Below, piece after piece: positions 49,151-57,740 of a stretch of 64,000 nucleotides of DNA. Source of the stretch: CALMEC01 sp964531025 (GTDB taxonomy: Bacteria > Actinomycetota > Thermoleophilia > Miltoncostaeales > Miltoncostaeaceae); assembly GCA_964531025.1 (NCBI GenBank), contig CAZHDY010000001.1, positions 1,674,001-1,738,000 on the forward strand, given 5' to 3'. The number at the start of each line of letters is the position of its first letter. Within the stretch, counting starts at the first letter, position 1. The notes beneath the pieces are model-generated. The model searched no databases. It saw nothing but the letters and a program-made list of their open reading frames with translations, and was not told the DNA's origin. Position numbers and translations under genes: made by a program.

Positions 49151-49348
49151 TCATCCCTTGAATCCGTATTGACGTGCGTAGCGCAACGCCTGCCGCTTCC
49201 AATGTGGGCTGCTCGGAGTTGTCGCCAAGGTTAGCGTGCCCACCCCGTCGGGGGCATAGGCGAAGTAGTGACCACCTCGTCGGTGCATGACTCGCCAGCC
49301 CTGGCGTTCGAGCTCCCGGACGAACTTCTTGACGTCTTTGTCGGCCAT
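49151..49348 (-). CDS. HicA-like mRNA-interferase toxin
   Basis: A 65-residue protein with the HicA pattern: VKKFVRELERQGWRVMHRRG, then GGHYFAYAPDG with the catalytic-type His, and the basic C-terminus HWKRQALRYARQYG. HicA toxins bind and cut mRNA through a double-stranded-RNA-binding fold. The gene is the first of a pair with a small acidic protein. A TAGCTT -10 box at 49355-49360 lies six bases before the ATG, suggesting a leaderless message. Confidence 0.75.
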   Translation of the reverse strand: MADKDVKKFVRELERQGWRVMHRRGGHYFAYAPDGVGTLTLATTPSSPHWKRQALRYARQYGFKG

Positions 49349-49354
49349 GCGAAG

Positions 49355-49360
49355 AAGCTA
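49355..49360 (-). promoter_or_regulatory. -10 box of the HicA-like pair
   Basis: TAGCTT on the minus strand fits TANNNT and is six bases before the ATG. A -35 box is not clear. Confidence 0.45.
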
Positions 49361-49559
49361 GGCCGAGTGCCTGTGACGACGCACCACCACTTCGTGTCGA
49401 GTGTGGGCCAACGGCGAACGACTCTCAGTCGACGACGCCGGGCGGTGTGGGACGGTGACGTGTCTGCGGGGAGACCACTGAAACGATTTCACACCGCCAT
49501 CCAAGAGGCGACGGTGACTCGCCAATATAAGTGAGTAGTCACGTTCTTTCCAAGTAGAT

Positions 49560-49573
49560 CACCAAAACTGGTG
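49560..49573 (+). promoter_or_regulatory. Palindrome before hipB, candidate HipB operator
   Basis: CACCA, AAAC, TGGTG is a perfect inverted repeat immediately upstream of the -10 box TATTCT (49574-49579), which is seven bases before the hipB ATG. The position is right for autorepression by HipB. Confidence 0.65.
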
Positions 49574-49586
49574 TATTCTTTTGGGC

Positions 49587-49937
49587 ATGGGATCGCGTTC
49601 GGCAGATGACGACGCCGCGCTTGCGGCCATCGGTCAGGGGGTGCGCCGTGCCCGGGTCGACGCCGGGCTCCGTCAGGCCGACCTCGCCGCCCGGGCGGGG
49701 GTGGGGGCCAACACCGTGAGCCGCATCGAGACCGGCCTGTCGGTCTCGACGGTGCTCCTGGTCCGCGTGCTCCGCGAACTCGGTCTGCTCGAGAGCCTCA
49801 TCCGCATCTTCCCGTCCGAGGGGCTCTCTCCAGCCGAGGAGGCCGCTGTGCTCGCCGGACGCCGCAAACGGATGCGGGTCAGGAAGCCCGCCTCCGGGGA
49901 CGATGAGACGCCGTGGCGTTGGGGTGACGAGAAGTGA
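49587..49937 (+). CDS. hipB: HipB-type antitoxin (XRE helix-turn-helix)
   Basis: A 116-residue DNA-binding protein. The helix-turn-helix is GLRQADLAARAGVGANTVSRIETG (split around residue 36). The basic tail (GRRKRMRVRKP) may touch DNA or the toxin. ATG at 49587 is preferred to a TTG at 49581. GTGA overlap with hipA shows the usual antitoxin-first order. A palindrome covers its promoter. Confidence 0.88.
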   Translation: MGSRSADDDAALAAIGQGVRRARVDAGLRQADLAARAGVGANTVSRIETGLSVSTVLLVRVLRELGLLESLIRIFPSEGLSPAEEAAVLAGRRKRMRVRKPASGDDETPWRWGDEK

Positions 49938-51223
49938 ACGCCCGTGTCGTCCTCTGGGGCAGTGTGATCGCCTACATCTCGGACGGAGCGGACGGGGTGG
50001 CCGGGTTCGAGTACGACCGTGACTTCCTGCGGTCGGGCATCGAGGTGTCCCCGGTGGTGATGCCGCTTCGACAGGGCGTCCACTCGTTCCCCGATCTCTC
50101 GCGGCGCACGTACCGCGGTCTTCCCGGGCTCGTGGCCGACAGCCTCCCGGACCGCTTCGGCAACGCCCTCATCCGTGCGTGGGCCGAGCGCCAGGGACGT
50201 GGTGAGTCCGACCTCACCGGAGTGGCGGCGCTCTGCTACATGGGATCGCGGGGCATGGGCGCCCTGGAGTACGTGCCCGCCCAGGACCCGGACATCGCGC
50301 ACACCGACCCGCTGGACGTGGGTGAGCTCGCGGTCCTTGCCGACAATGTCCTGCGCGAACGCGCGGGCTTCTCGGTCGACGCCACGAGCACCGACGCGCT
50401 CCAGCGCATCCTCTCGGTGGGGTCGTCGGCGGGCGGGGCGCGTGCGAAGGCGGTGGTGATGTGGAACGAGGAGACCGGCGAGATGCGCTCGGGCCAGGCA
50501 CCGCATGTGCCGGGGTTCGAGCACTGGATCCTCAAGTTCGACGGCATCTCCGAGAACCGCGACAAGGAACTCGCTGATCCGATGGGACACACCATCGTCG
50601 AGTACGCCTACTCCCTGATGGCGAGGAGTGCGGGGATCGACATGCCGGAGACCCGTCTGCTCCGGGAGGGCGGCCGCAGCCACTTCATGGCGAAGCGCTT
50701 CGACCGGACCGCGGACGGCGGGAAGGTCCACATGCAGACCCTGAACGGCCTCGCCCACTTCGACTTCAACATGGCCCGCGTCTACGGCTACGAGGACGCC
50801 ATGCGCGTCGCGCTTCAGATCGACGTCCCGCCCGGCGACCGGTCCGAGCTCTATCGGCGGATGGTGTTCAACGTGATCGCCCGCAACCAGGACGACCACA
50901 CCAAGAACATCTCGTTCCTGATGGGGCGCGACGGCCGGTGGCGCCTCTCGCCCGCGTACGACGTGACCTACGCGTTCAACCCGACCGGCCGTTGGACCGG
51001 CACCCACCAGATGCTCGTGAACGGGAAGGCGGACGGGTTCACCACGGACGACCTGCTGGCCGCGGCCGCTCACGCCCGGCTGAAGGTCGGAGAGCCGCAG
51101 CGCATCATCCGCGAGGTCACCGCAGCCGTTCGCGAGTGGCCTGATTGTGCCGAGGAGGCCGGTGTCCCGCCGGGCGTGGCCGAGCGTGTCGGCGAGACCT
51201 ACCGTCTGGACCTCGCGCCGTAA
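49934..51223 (+). CDS. hipA: HipA-type serine/threonine kinase toxin
   Basis: A 429-residue HipA toxin that phosphorylates a cellular target (in Escherichia coli a tRNA synthetase) and causes growth arrest. The N-terminal HipA subdomain with PLRQGVHSFPDLSRRTYRGLPG is followed by the ATP loop GSSAGGARAKA (163-173). The catalytic NQDDHTKN is at 318-325 and the metal-binding SPAYDV at 339-344. All key residues are present, so it should be active. GTG overlaps the hipB stop. Confidence 0.93.
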   Translation: MNARVVLWGSVIAYISDGADGVAGFEYDRDFLRSGIEVSPVVMPLRQGVHSFPDLSRRTYRGLPGLVADSLPDRFGNALIRAWAERQGRGESDLTGVAALCYMGSRGMGALEYVPAQDPDIAHTDPLDVGELAVLADNVLRERAGFSVDATSTDALQRILSVGSSAGGARAKAVVMWNEETGEMRSGQAPHVPGFEHWILKFDGISENRDKELADPMGHTIVEYAYSLMARSAGIDMPETRLLREGGRSHFMAKRFDRTADGGKVHMQTLNGLAHFDFNMARVYGYEDAMRVALQIDVPPGDRSELYRRMVFNVIARNQDDHTKNISFLMGRDGRWRLSPAYDVTYAFNPTGRWTGTHQMLVNGKADGFTTDDLLAAAAHARLKVGEPQRIIREVTAAVREWPDCAEEAGVPPGVAERVGETYRLDLAP

Positions 51224-51261
51224 TCGGAGTTCCCGAGTCGGGCGGCGGGTTGGTCGATCGT

Positions 51262-51612
51262 CTAGCCCGGGAGTTCCCAGAGCTCGATCGGCAGACCCTC
51301 AGGATCATGGATACGGACGAAGCGTCCGTACTCGGTGTCCCACTCGGGACGGCGTTCGACCGCGATCCCTGCGATCTCCAAACGCTCCGCCAGATCGTCC
51401 AGGTCGGTGACTCGGAGATTGAGCATGAACGGCTGGTCGGCGGGAAAGTAGTCGCTGTCGGCGGCGAACGGAGCGAAGACGGTCATACCCGCCTCCTGCT
51501 GCCACACCGCCTCCGCACCGGCATCGAGTCCTAGATGCTCGCGGTACCACGTGGCCCGCGCCTGCGGATCGCGACTGCGGAAGAAGAGCCCGCCGATTCC
51601 GAGGACACTCAT
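51262..51612 (-). CDS. VOC-superfamily protein (glyoxalase/bleomycin-resistance fold)
   Basis: A 116-residue single VOC module. Features are FFRSRDPQARATWYREHLGL, the middle strand MLNLRVTDLDDLAERLEIAG, and RFVRIHDPEGLPIELWEL with the terminal Glu that often binds metal. The substrate is unknown. It is convergent with hipA, with a 38-bp gap. Confidence 0.82.
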   Translation of the reverse strand: MSVLGIGGLFFRSRDPQARATWYREHLGLDAGAEAVWQQEAGMTVFAPFAADSDYFPADQPFMLNLRVTDLDDLAERLEIAGIAVERRPEWDTEYGRFVRIHDPEGLPIELWELPG

Positions 51613-51722
51613 GCCGGCGAGGCTACCAAGGACCGTGCTGGCATCCTCATATCCGCCCGGCCCCTGCTGCGATCGTCGTAATGACGGTTATGGGGGAACC
51701 GGTGTGTGCCTTCGGCCCTCGG

Positions 51723-52163
51723 CTAGCCGGCGGTCGTGCCCTCCGTCCCGCCCACCTGCTCCACCACCAGGCGCTTGATCCGGGCGAGGATCGCGCCCAT
51801 GCCGCGCATACGGAGCGGTGAGATGAGCTCGGACAGGCCCATCCGGGTGTAGAAGTCGGAGGGGGTCTCGAGCACTTCGTCCACCGTCGCACCCGACAGG
51901 CCCTCACGCAGGACGCCGGCATAGCCGCGGGTCGTGGGTGCTTCGGGCGGGGCGTCGAAGTACAGGGTCACGCGCCGCTCGTCATCCACCGGCGCGGCGA
52001 CGAAGAACGGCGTCTGGCACTCGTGCACCTGCTCGAGCCCGTCGCGGTTCATGTCGTCCGGCAGCGGCGGGAGGCCGTTGGCGAAGTCGAGCAGGATCTG
52101 CAGCCGAAGCGCCTTGGGCGCGTCGGCGAACTCGTCGACGATCTCCTGTAGTTCGGATCTCAC
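51723..52163 (-). CDS. SufE-like cysteine desulfuration protein
   Basis: A 146-residue SufE-fold protein that accepts sulphur from a cysteine desulfurase. The active-site Cys lies in HECQTPFFV. The N-terminal helix ELQEIVDEFADAPKALRLQILL and the C-terminal GLSELISPLRMRGM match. GTG at 52163 overlaps the rhodanese stop (GTGA). Pairing with a thiosulfate sulfurtransferase suggests it takes sulphur from that enzyme; this is inferred. Confidence 0.88.
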   Translation of the reverse strand: MRSELQEIVDEFADAPKALRLQILLDFANGLPPLPDDMNRDGLEQVHECQTPFFVAAPVDDERRVTLYFDAPPEAPTTRGYAGVLREGLSGATVDEVLETPSDFYTRMGLSELISPLRMRGMGAILARIKRLVVEQVGGTEGTTAG

Positions 52164-53056
52164 GGGCGGACAGGATACCCCGGACGCTCGATCGGGACAC
52201 GGACGGCGTTGCCCCACTCGCACCACGACCCGTCGTAGTTGCGGACCTGCGGGAAGCCGAGCAGGTGGGTCAGCACGAACCAGGTGTGGCTGGAGCGCTC
52301 GCCGATGCGGCAGTACGCGATCACGTCGTCGGCCTTCTTGAGGCCGATCTCGCCCTCGTAGATCTCGCGCAGCTCGGAGGCCGAGCGGAACGAGCCGTCG
52401 TCGTTGGCGGCGCGCTTCCACGGGACGTTCGACGCCGTGGGGATGTGCCCGGCGCGCAGCACGCCCTCCTGTGGGTAGTCCGGCATGTGCGTGACCTCAC
52501 CCGAGTACTCGCCGGGCGAACGGACGTCCACCAGGCGGCCGGGCGTGTCGAGGTGGGCGATCACGTCCTCCTTGAAGGCGCGGATCGTCGCGTCGTCGCG
52601 CGCGGTGACCGGGTATTGCGTCGGCGCGGGTGACGGGACGTCGGTGGTGAGCTCGCGGTCCTCCTCGATCCACTTCTGGCGGCCGCCGTCCATCAGGCGG
52701 ACGTCGGGGTGCCCGAAGAGCGTGGTCACCCACAGGGCGTAGGCCGCCCACCAGTTGAAGTTGTCGCCGTAGAAGACGATGGTCGTGTCGCGGGTGATGC
52801 CCTTCTCGGACATGAGCGCCGCGAAGGCCTCGGGGTCGACGTAGTCACGCGCGACGGGGTCGTTGAGGTCGGTGTGCCAGTCGATCTTCACGGCGCCCGG
52901 GACGTGCCCGGTGTCGTAGAGGAGGACGTCCTCGTCCGACTCGGCGATCACCACGTTCGGGTCATCGAGGTGCTCGGCGACCCAGGCGGTGCTGACCAAG
53001 CGCTCAGGATGGGCGTACTCGGCGAACTTAGGGTTGGGATCGGCGGGGACGGCCAT
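52160..53056 (-). CDS. Thiosulfate sulfurtransferase (two-domain rhodanese)
   Basis: A 298-residue tandem rhodanese. The N-terminal domain is catalytically inactive (GDNFNWWAAYAL in place of the Cys loop). The C-terminal domain has the persulfide loop C249-R-I-G-E-R-S-S. It moves a sulphane sulphur from thiosulfate to acceptors. AAGGAAG with 7-nt spacing fixes the ATG. It is coupled to sufE downstream, with a MarR gene upstream. Confidence 0.92.
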   Translation of the reverse strand: MAVPADPNPKFAEYAHPERLVSTAWVAEHLDDPNVVIAESDEDVLLYDTGHVPGAVKIDWHTDLNDPVARDYVDPEAFAALMSEKGITRDTTIVFYGDNFNWWAAYALWVTTLFGHPDVRLMDGGRQKWIEEDRELTTDVPSPAPTQYPVTARDDATIRAFKEDVIAHLDTPGRLVDVRSPGEYSGEVTHMPDYPQEGVLRAGHIPTASNVPWKRAANDDGSFRSASELREIYEGEIGLKKADDVIAYCRIGERSSHTWFVLTHLLGFPQVRNYDGSWCEWGNAVRVPIERPGYPVRP

Positions 53057-53180
53057 GTGACGCTTCCTTTCGCTTTCACAGCGGAAAGTTCAACCTAGCA
53101 AACACCACTCGGATTACTCGGTTTCTCTGCGTCGGGATGGCCGGAGGCCCGAACCGGGTCGGACGTGCCGGTCAAATCGG

Positions 53181-53822
53181 CTAAGCGATCTCGGCGCTCG
53201 GGACCGACTCGTGTTCGGGGCAGTCCACACGGACATCCCCAGGGCCCAGGTCCAGGTCGAGGAGGGCGCAGCGCTCATCGTCGGCCACGGTTTCGGGCTC
53301 ACGGTGATAGCGGCAGGTGGGGCAGATGCGGGCGACCGCCACCAGCCCCTCCTTGTGGAGCTCACCCAGAAGCCCCAGCAGGAAGTTGAGTGCCCGGATC
53401 TTGTCGCCCTCGGACACCCCCACCAGAAGATCCTGCGCACGCGACTGCCACGCGTCGGCCGAGCGGGCGATGCCATGACCGTGCTGTGTCAGCGTGATGC
53501 GCACGCCGCGGCCGTCCTCCGGATCGGCTGTCCGGCTGACGAGGCCCTTCCGCTCGAGCGTGGTGAGCGTGTCGGACACCGTCGCCACGGTGAGGTCGAG
53601 TTCGGATGCCAGCGTGCTCGCCCGGCTGCGCTCGGGCGGATCGGTCCGCAGCCGGAGCATCAGTTGGAGCTGCGTCGGCGTCAGCCCGTGCGCTCGGGCC
53701 ACCCGCGACATCTGGACGCGCATGACGTGTCCGAGTCGGTCGATGGCGGCAACCAGCTTCGGGTCCACCCCGTCGCGGGCGCCCAGGGGAAGCGGCTGTG
53801 ACCGACCGAATGGCCTGCCCAT
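53181..53822 (-). CDS. MarR-family regulator with C-terminal Cys/His cluster
   Basis: A 213-residue regulator. The winged helix spans about 48-115 (LTPTQLQLMLRLRTDPP, ASELDLTVATVSDTLTTLERKGLVSR). Beyond helix six it has a tail with C167-x2-C170, C185, C201 and H204 (ICPTCRYH, DCPEHES), likely a zinc or redox/sulphur sensor. It precedes a rhodanese-SufE pair on the same strand. A palindrome upstream may be its operator. Confidence 0.85.
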   Translation of the reverse strand: MGRPFGRSQPLPLGARDGVDPKLVAAIDRLGHVMRVQMSRVARAHGLTPTQLQLMLRLRTDPPERSRASTLASELDLTVATVSDTLTTLERKGLVSRTADPEDGRGVRITLTQHGHGIARSADAWQSRAQDLLVGVSEGDKIRALNFLLGLLGELHKEGLVAVARICPTCRYHREPETVADDERCALLDLDLGPGDVRVDCPEHESVPSAEIA

Positions 53823-53864
53823 CAGCGAAGTAACTGAGGTCGACGGCACATCATGGTCGCGTCA

Positions 53865-53878
53865 GGTTATCGGTAACC
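53865..53878. promoter_or_regulatory. Palindrome upstream of the MarR gene
   Basis: GGTTA, TCGG, TAACC is an inverted repeat 43 bp before the MarR start. It fits a MarR dimer site and could give autoregulation. Confidence 0.5.
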
Positions 53879-53902
53879 GGGGCTCCTTTACAGGCTCCCC
53901 GG
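53877..53902 (-). terminator. Terminator of the MoxR-VWA operon
   Basis: The arms CCGGGG (53877-53882) and CCCCGG (53897-53902), extended by inner pairs, lie just after the last VWA stop. The stem abuts the MarR palindrome. Confidence 0.6.
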
Positions 53903-53907
53903 CATTG

Positions 53908-54873
53908 TCATCGGGTAAAGCTCGGGACCATCGTCCGTCGTGGCGCGGCCTCCGCCAGAGCCAGTGTCCCTCCCGCAAGGAGAAGCAGGACGAGCGCGGC
54001 GAGCACGGCCCAGACCGACATCTCCTCCAGCTTGTGGATCGATGCGAGCGATGCGCCGATGTCGGCGTAGACGCGTTGCAGGTCCTCGTTGCTGGTCGAC
54101 TGGGTGAAGATGCCGCCGGTCTGGTTGGCCAGCGCCGTCAGGGTCTCCTGCGGCGAGAGCTGGTCCGTGCGTCCGGGGTCATCACCCAGAAGGACGGAGT
54201 AGACGGGCACCCGCATGTCCGCGGCACGCTGCGCCGCGGACATCGGGTCCGACCCCCAGGAGTTCGCGCCGTCCGTCAGGAGCAGGATCCGTGCCGCCGA
54301 TTGCTGCGCATCGTCGGGGGTGTTCGCGAGCGCCCCGCTCGCCTGGATGGAGTGGAGCGACGACTCGACGGCGTCACCGATGGCGGTCCCGACGCCGATG
54401 GGAAGGTCCTTGAGGGCCTCACGGACCTCACCGCGATCCGTTGTCGGAGCCACACGTACCCGGGCACCGGCGTCGAAGGTCACGAGGCCGATGGCCGCAT
54501 CCTTCGGTGCCGCCTCCAGGAAGCGCTCCGCCGCGTCCACCCCGGCCTCCAGGCGGGACGGCTGCACGTCCGTCTTCTCCATCGACTTGGAGGTATCGAT
54601 GGCGAGCATGACGGTGCTGCGGTTCTCCTTGGTCTCCTTGCTCATTGCCGGTCGGGCCATGGCCACGATCCCGGCACCCGCCGCAAGGACCGCGAGAATC
54701 GCGGCGACGACACGGAGCACGCGGACGCGGCGCGGGAGCGTCAGGTTGATGAGCGCGGGGTCGGCATAGGTGGCCGTCGAGCGTTTGCGGGACCGTCCCC
54801 ATGCCCACAGCACGGCGGCGAACACCGGGAGGAGCAGGAGGGCCCAGAGCCATTTGGGGTCGTTCCAGGTCAC
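53908..54873 (-). CDS. VWA-domain membrane protein (BatA/BatB type), second copy
   Basis: A 321-residue protein with two N-terminal helices (about 8-26, 55-72), a von Willebrand A domain with the metal site DTSKS (residue about 92), and a C-terminal helix. LLLTDGANSWG is the second metal-site strand. It is likely a partner of a MoxR ATPase, presenting a metal-dependent adhesion domain outside the membrane. ATG overlaps the upstream stop. Confidence 0.88.
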   Translation of the reverse strand: MTWNDPKWLWALLLLPVFAAVLWAWGRSRKRSTATYADPALINLTLPRRVRVLRVVAAILAVLAAGAGIVAMARPAMSKETKENRSTVMLAIDTSKSMEKTDVQPSRLEAGVDAAERFLEAAPKDAAIGLVTFDAGARVRVAPTTDRGEVREALKDLPIGVGTAIGDAVESSLHSIQASGALANTPDDAQQSAARILLLTDGANSWGSDPMSAAQRAADMRVPVYSVLLGDDPGRTDQLSPQETLTALANQTGGIFTQSTSNEDLQRVYADIGASLASIHKLEEMSVWAVLAALVLLLLAGGTLALAEAAPRRTMVPSFTR

Positions 54874-55811
54874 GGAAACCTCGATCCGAATCGCCAGGCC
54901 GCGGCGCCGGCCAGGAAGAGGAGGAGTACGCCGATGCCGGCCGGGATGGCCGTGACCTCGTCCTTGACGGTGGTGGTCCCGATGACCGATCCCATCTTCT
55001 CGTAGACGGCGGAGAGTCCCTCGGCGTCGGTCGCCTCGTAGGTGGCGGCACCGGTGCTCTCCGCGATCGCCTTCAGGGCGTCGGGGTTCGGCGGTACGCG
55101 GCGGCCGTTGGGGAGCATCCCGTCCTGGGTGCCGAGGGCCACCGTCGCGACCGGGACACCGAGCTCGTTGGCGTGCTGGACGGCCGACTGTGTCGAACGA
55201 CCGGTCGTGTTGTCGCCGTCGGACAGGAGCAGGATACGGGCGCCGTCGAGCTCGCCTCCGTCGCTGCGGTTCGGCTGCACCGACTCGATGGCGTCGAGGG
55301 AGGCGAAGATGGCCTCGCCGATCGCGGTCGCACCTTCGGCGTGAAGGTTCTCGACGGCGTTCCGGAACGCGACCCGGTCGGCCGTCGGCGGAAGCAGGGT
55401 GCTGGCAGCGCCGGAGAAGCTCACCAGGCCGATGCGGTACTGCCGCGGCACGCGGTCGGCGAACTTGAGCGCGGCATCCTGCGCGGCGCGCAGACGGTAG
55501 GGCTCGACGTCGTCGGCGGCCATCGAACCCGAGACGTCGATGGCGAGCATGATGGTCGCCTGCTCGCGTGGAACGGAGCGATTGGCCTCGGGACGGGCGG
55601 ACGCGAAGATGAACGCGCCGACAGCCGCCAGTGCCAGGGCCACCGGGATGTAGGTGCGAAGCCGGGGACGGCCGGCGGCCGCAACGACCGCGTCCACGTC
55701 CGAGAACGGGAGCGCATGGCGCAGCGTCCGGCGACGGTAGAGGGCGAAGGCGGCTACCAGCGCGGGAATGGCGAGGAACAGGAGCAGCAGGAGGGGCCAG
55801 CGGAAGGACAT
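54870..55811 (-). CDS. VWA-domain membrane protein (BatA/BatB type), first copy
   Basis: A 313-residue protein with the same plan as its downstream paralogue: two N-terminal helices, a VWA domain with the metal motif DVSGSM, LLLSDGDNTTG, and a final membrane helix (GVLLLFLAGAAAWRFG). The two copies are side by side in a MoxR operon, as in the Bat and related systems. ATG at 55811 directly follows the DUF58 stop. Confidence 0.88.
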   Translation of the reverse strand: MSFRWPLLLLLFLAIPALVAAFALYRRRTLRHALPFSDVDAVVAAAGRPRLRTYIPVALALAAVGAFIFASARPEANRSVPREQATIMLAIDVSGSMAADDVEPYRLRAAQDAALKFADRVPRQYRIGLVSFSGAASTLLPPTADRVAFRNAVENLHAEGATAIGEAIFASLDAIESVQPNRSDGGELDGARILLLSDGDNTTGRSTQSAVQHANELGVPVATVALGTQDGMLPNGRRVPPNPDALKAIAESTGAATYEATDAEGLSAVYEKMGSVIGTTTVKDEVTAIPAGIGVLLLFLAGAAAWRFGSRFP

Positions 55812-56720
55812 CTAGAGAGCCTTCCGTGTGATGGACGGACGGCGGAGAGCGAGCGTGAGCGGCAACACCCAGTCGGTATCCGTCGATGCGACAAGATGGC
55901 GGGCACCGATGCGACGGAACATGTCGCGTCGCTGGCGGTCGCGCTCCTCGGAGATCTGGCGGAAGCGCTCCTGGAAGCGCGGGTCGGCGGTGTCGACGAG
56001 CACGCGGCGTCCCGACTCCACGTCGCGCAGCGTGACCGGTCCCATGACGGGGAGGTCGCGCTCGCGCGGGTCGCGCAGCTCGATCAGCACGAGCTCGTGG
56101 CGCCGGCTCATCACGCCGAGCGCCTGCTCGAGTCCGTCCTGCATGGGGAAGTCGGAGACGATCGCCACGAGTCCGCGGTGCCGGAGCACCCGGCCCATGC
56201 CCGTGATGGCCGCGACGAGATCCATGCGCTCGCCGGTCTCGACGGTGGGCACCTCGTTCATGAGGGCGAGCGACGCCACCAGGCCACGGCGGTCGCCGCG
56301 GGGCGGGAGGATCGCGTCCAGTTTGCCGCTTCCCGACACGGCCACGCCGAGGCGATCGCCGCGGCGCCGTAGGACGACGCCCAGTCCGGCGAGGACCTCG
56401 GCGGCCAGGTCGCGCTTCGTGGTGCGGACGGTTCCGAAGGCCATGGACGGCGAGACGTCGACGAGCGCCCAGGCCGTCAGCACGGGCTCCAGCTCGGGGA
56501 CGCGCACCATGGGCTCGCCGGTGCGTGCGGTGAGCGGCCAGTCGAGCCAGCGCACATCGTCGCCCGGTTCATAGGCACGGGTGATGGCCTGCTCTCCCCC
56601 CGGACCGGGGCGACGACCGCGACGCTCCCCCTGGAGGAGACCGTCGAGGCGTCGGCCGATCCGGAGCTCGACGCGCCGGAGGACGGCGTCAGGCGACTGA
56701 ACGGCCGGTTCCAAGTTCAA
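55812..56720 (-). CDS. DUF58-domain protein
   Basis: A 302-residue protein with the DUF58 signature GEQAITRAYEPGDDVRWLDWPLTARTGEPMVR (split) and a following VWA-like region (WALVDVSPSMAFG). In MoxR operons it is thought to link the ATPase to VWA proteins. TTG at 56720 or TTG at 56714 must be the start, since no ATG or GTG lies near; both overlap the moxR end by 26-32 nt. The second has AGG at normal spacing. Confidence 0.85.
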   Translation of the reverse strand: MNLEPAVQSPDAVLRRVELRIGRRLDGLLQGERRGRRPGPGGEQAITRAYEPGDDVRWLDWPLTARTGEPMVRVPELEPVLTAWALVDVSPSMAFGTVRTTKRDLAAEVLAGLGVVLRRRGDRLGVAVSGSGKLDAILPPRGDRRGLVASLALMNEVPTVETGERMDLVAAITGMGRVLRHRGLVAIVSDFPMQDGLEQALGVMSRRHELVLIELRDPRERDLPVMGPVTLRDVESGRRVLVDTADPRFQERFRQISEERDRQRRDMFRRIGARHLVASTDTDWVLPLTLALRRPSITRKAL

Positions 56721-57708
56721 CCTGGGGCTGGGGGATGGACTCGAGGATCGCCTCGAGGACCTGATCGGGCTTGACGTCCGCGGCGAGCGCCTCGTAGCTG
56801 AGGATCACGCGGTGGCGCAGACAGTCGAGGTAGAGGTTGTGGACGTCCTCCGGGAGGACGTAGTTGCGACCGCGCATGACGGCGAGCGCCTTCGCGCCGC
56901 GGATCATGGAGATGGAGGCGCGGGGCGATCCGCCGAGGTCGAGGTACGGTGCCAGGTGTCCGAGGCCCTCGCTGCCGGGCGTACGGGTCGCCGTCACAAG
57001 GCGCACGGCGTAGGCGCGTACGCGGTGGTCGACGAAGACGCTGTCCGCCAGTTCCTGGAGCGCGACGAGTTCATCGGTGGTGAGAAGCTCGCGCACCTCG
57101 GGGGGTGACGAGGCCATGCGGCGGACGATCTCCTCCTCGTCCTCCTGGCTGGGGTAGTCGACGATGAGCTTCATGGCGAACCGGTCGAGCTGTGCCTCGG
57201 GCAGCGCGTAGACGCCCTCGCTCTCCACCGGGTTCTGCGTCGCAAGGACGAAAAAGGGCTTGGGCACGGGGTGGGTCTCGCCGGCGATGGAGGCGTGGCC
57301 CTCGGCCATCACCTCGAGGAGCGCGGACTGCACCTTGGCGGGAGCGCGGTTGATCTCGTCGGCGAGGACGAAGTTCGCGAACACCGGGCCGAGACGCGTG
57401 GTGAAGTTGCCGGACCGGTCGAGCACCTGTCCGCCGACCACGTCCGACGGGACGAGGTCCGGCGTGAACTGGATACGGGCGAATTCACCGCCGGCCACCT
57501 TCGCCACGGTCTCCAGGGTCAGGGTCTTCGCGAGGCCCGGCACACCCTCCAGGAGCACGTGCCCGCGTGAGAGGAGTGAGACGATGACCCGGTCGAGAAG
57601 CCGGTCCTGCCCGACGATGACGCGGCGGAGCTCGTAGAGGACGGTCTCGAGCCGTTCGCGGGTCGACTGTTCCGGCGCGGGCGCCGACTGTGAGTGGGAC
57701 TCGAACAT
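56689..57708 (-). CDS. MoxR-family AAA+ ATPase
   Basis: A 339-residue AAA+ ATPase. Walker A is GVPGLAKT, Walker B is VLADEINRAP, and sensor 1 is FFVLATQNPVESEGVYALPEAQLDRF (split). It probably remodels or activates partner proteins as a chaperone with the DUF58 and VWA products encoded downstream. It heads the operon MoxR-DUF58-VWA-VWA, and the order is typical. Confidence 0.93.
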   Translation of the reverse strand: MFESHSQSAPAPEQSTRERLETVLYELRRVIVGQDRLLDRVIVSLLSRGHVLLEGVPGLAKTLTLETVAKVAGGEFARIQFTPDLVPSDVVGGQVLDRSGNFTTRLGPVFANFVLADEINRAPAKVQSALLEVMAEGHASIAGETHPVPKPFFVLATQNPVESEGVYALPEAQLDRFAMKLIVDYPSQEDEEEIVRRMASSPPEVRELLTTDELVALQELADSVFVDHRVRAYAVRLVTATRTPGSEGLGHLAPYLDLGGSPRASISMIRGAKALAVMRGRNYVLPEDVHNLYLDCLRHRVILSYEALAADVKPDQVLEAILESIPQPQVELGTGRSVA

Positions 57709-57740
57709 CAGTGTCCTTTCGGGATGCGGACCACAGACGG

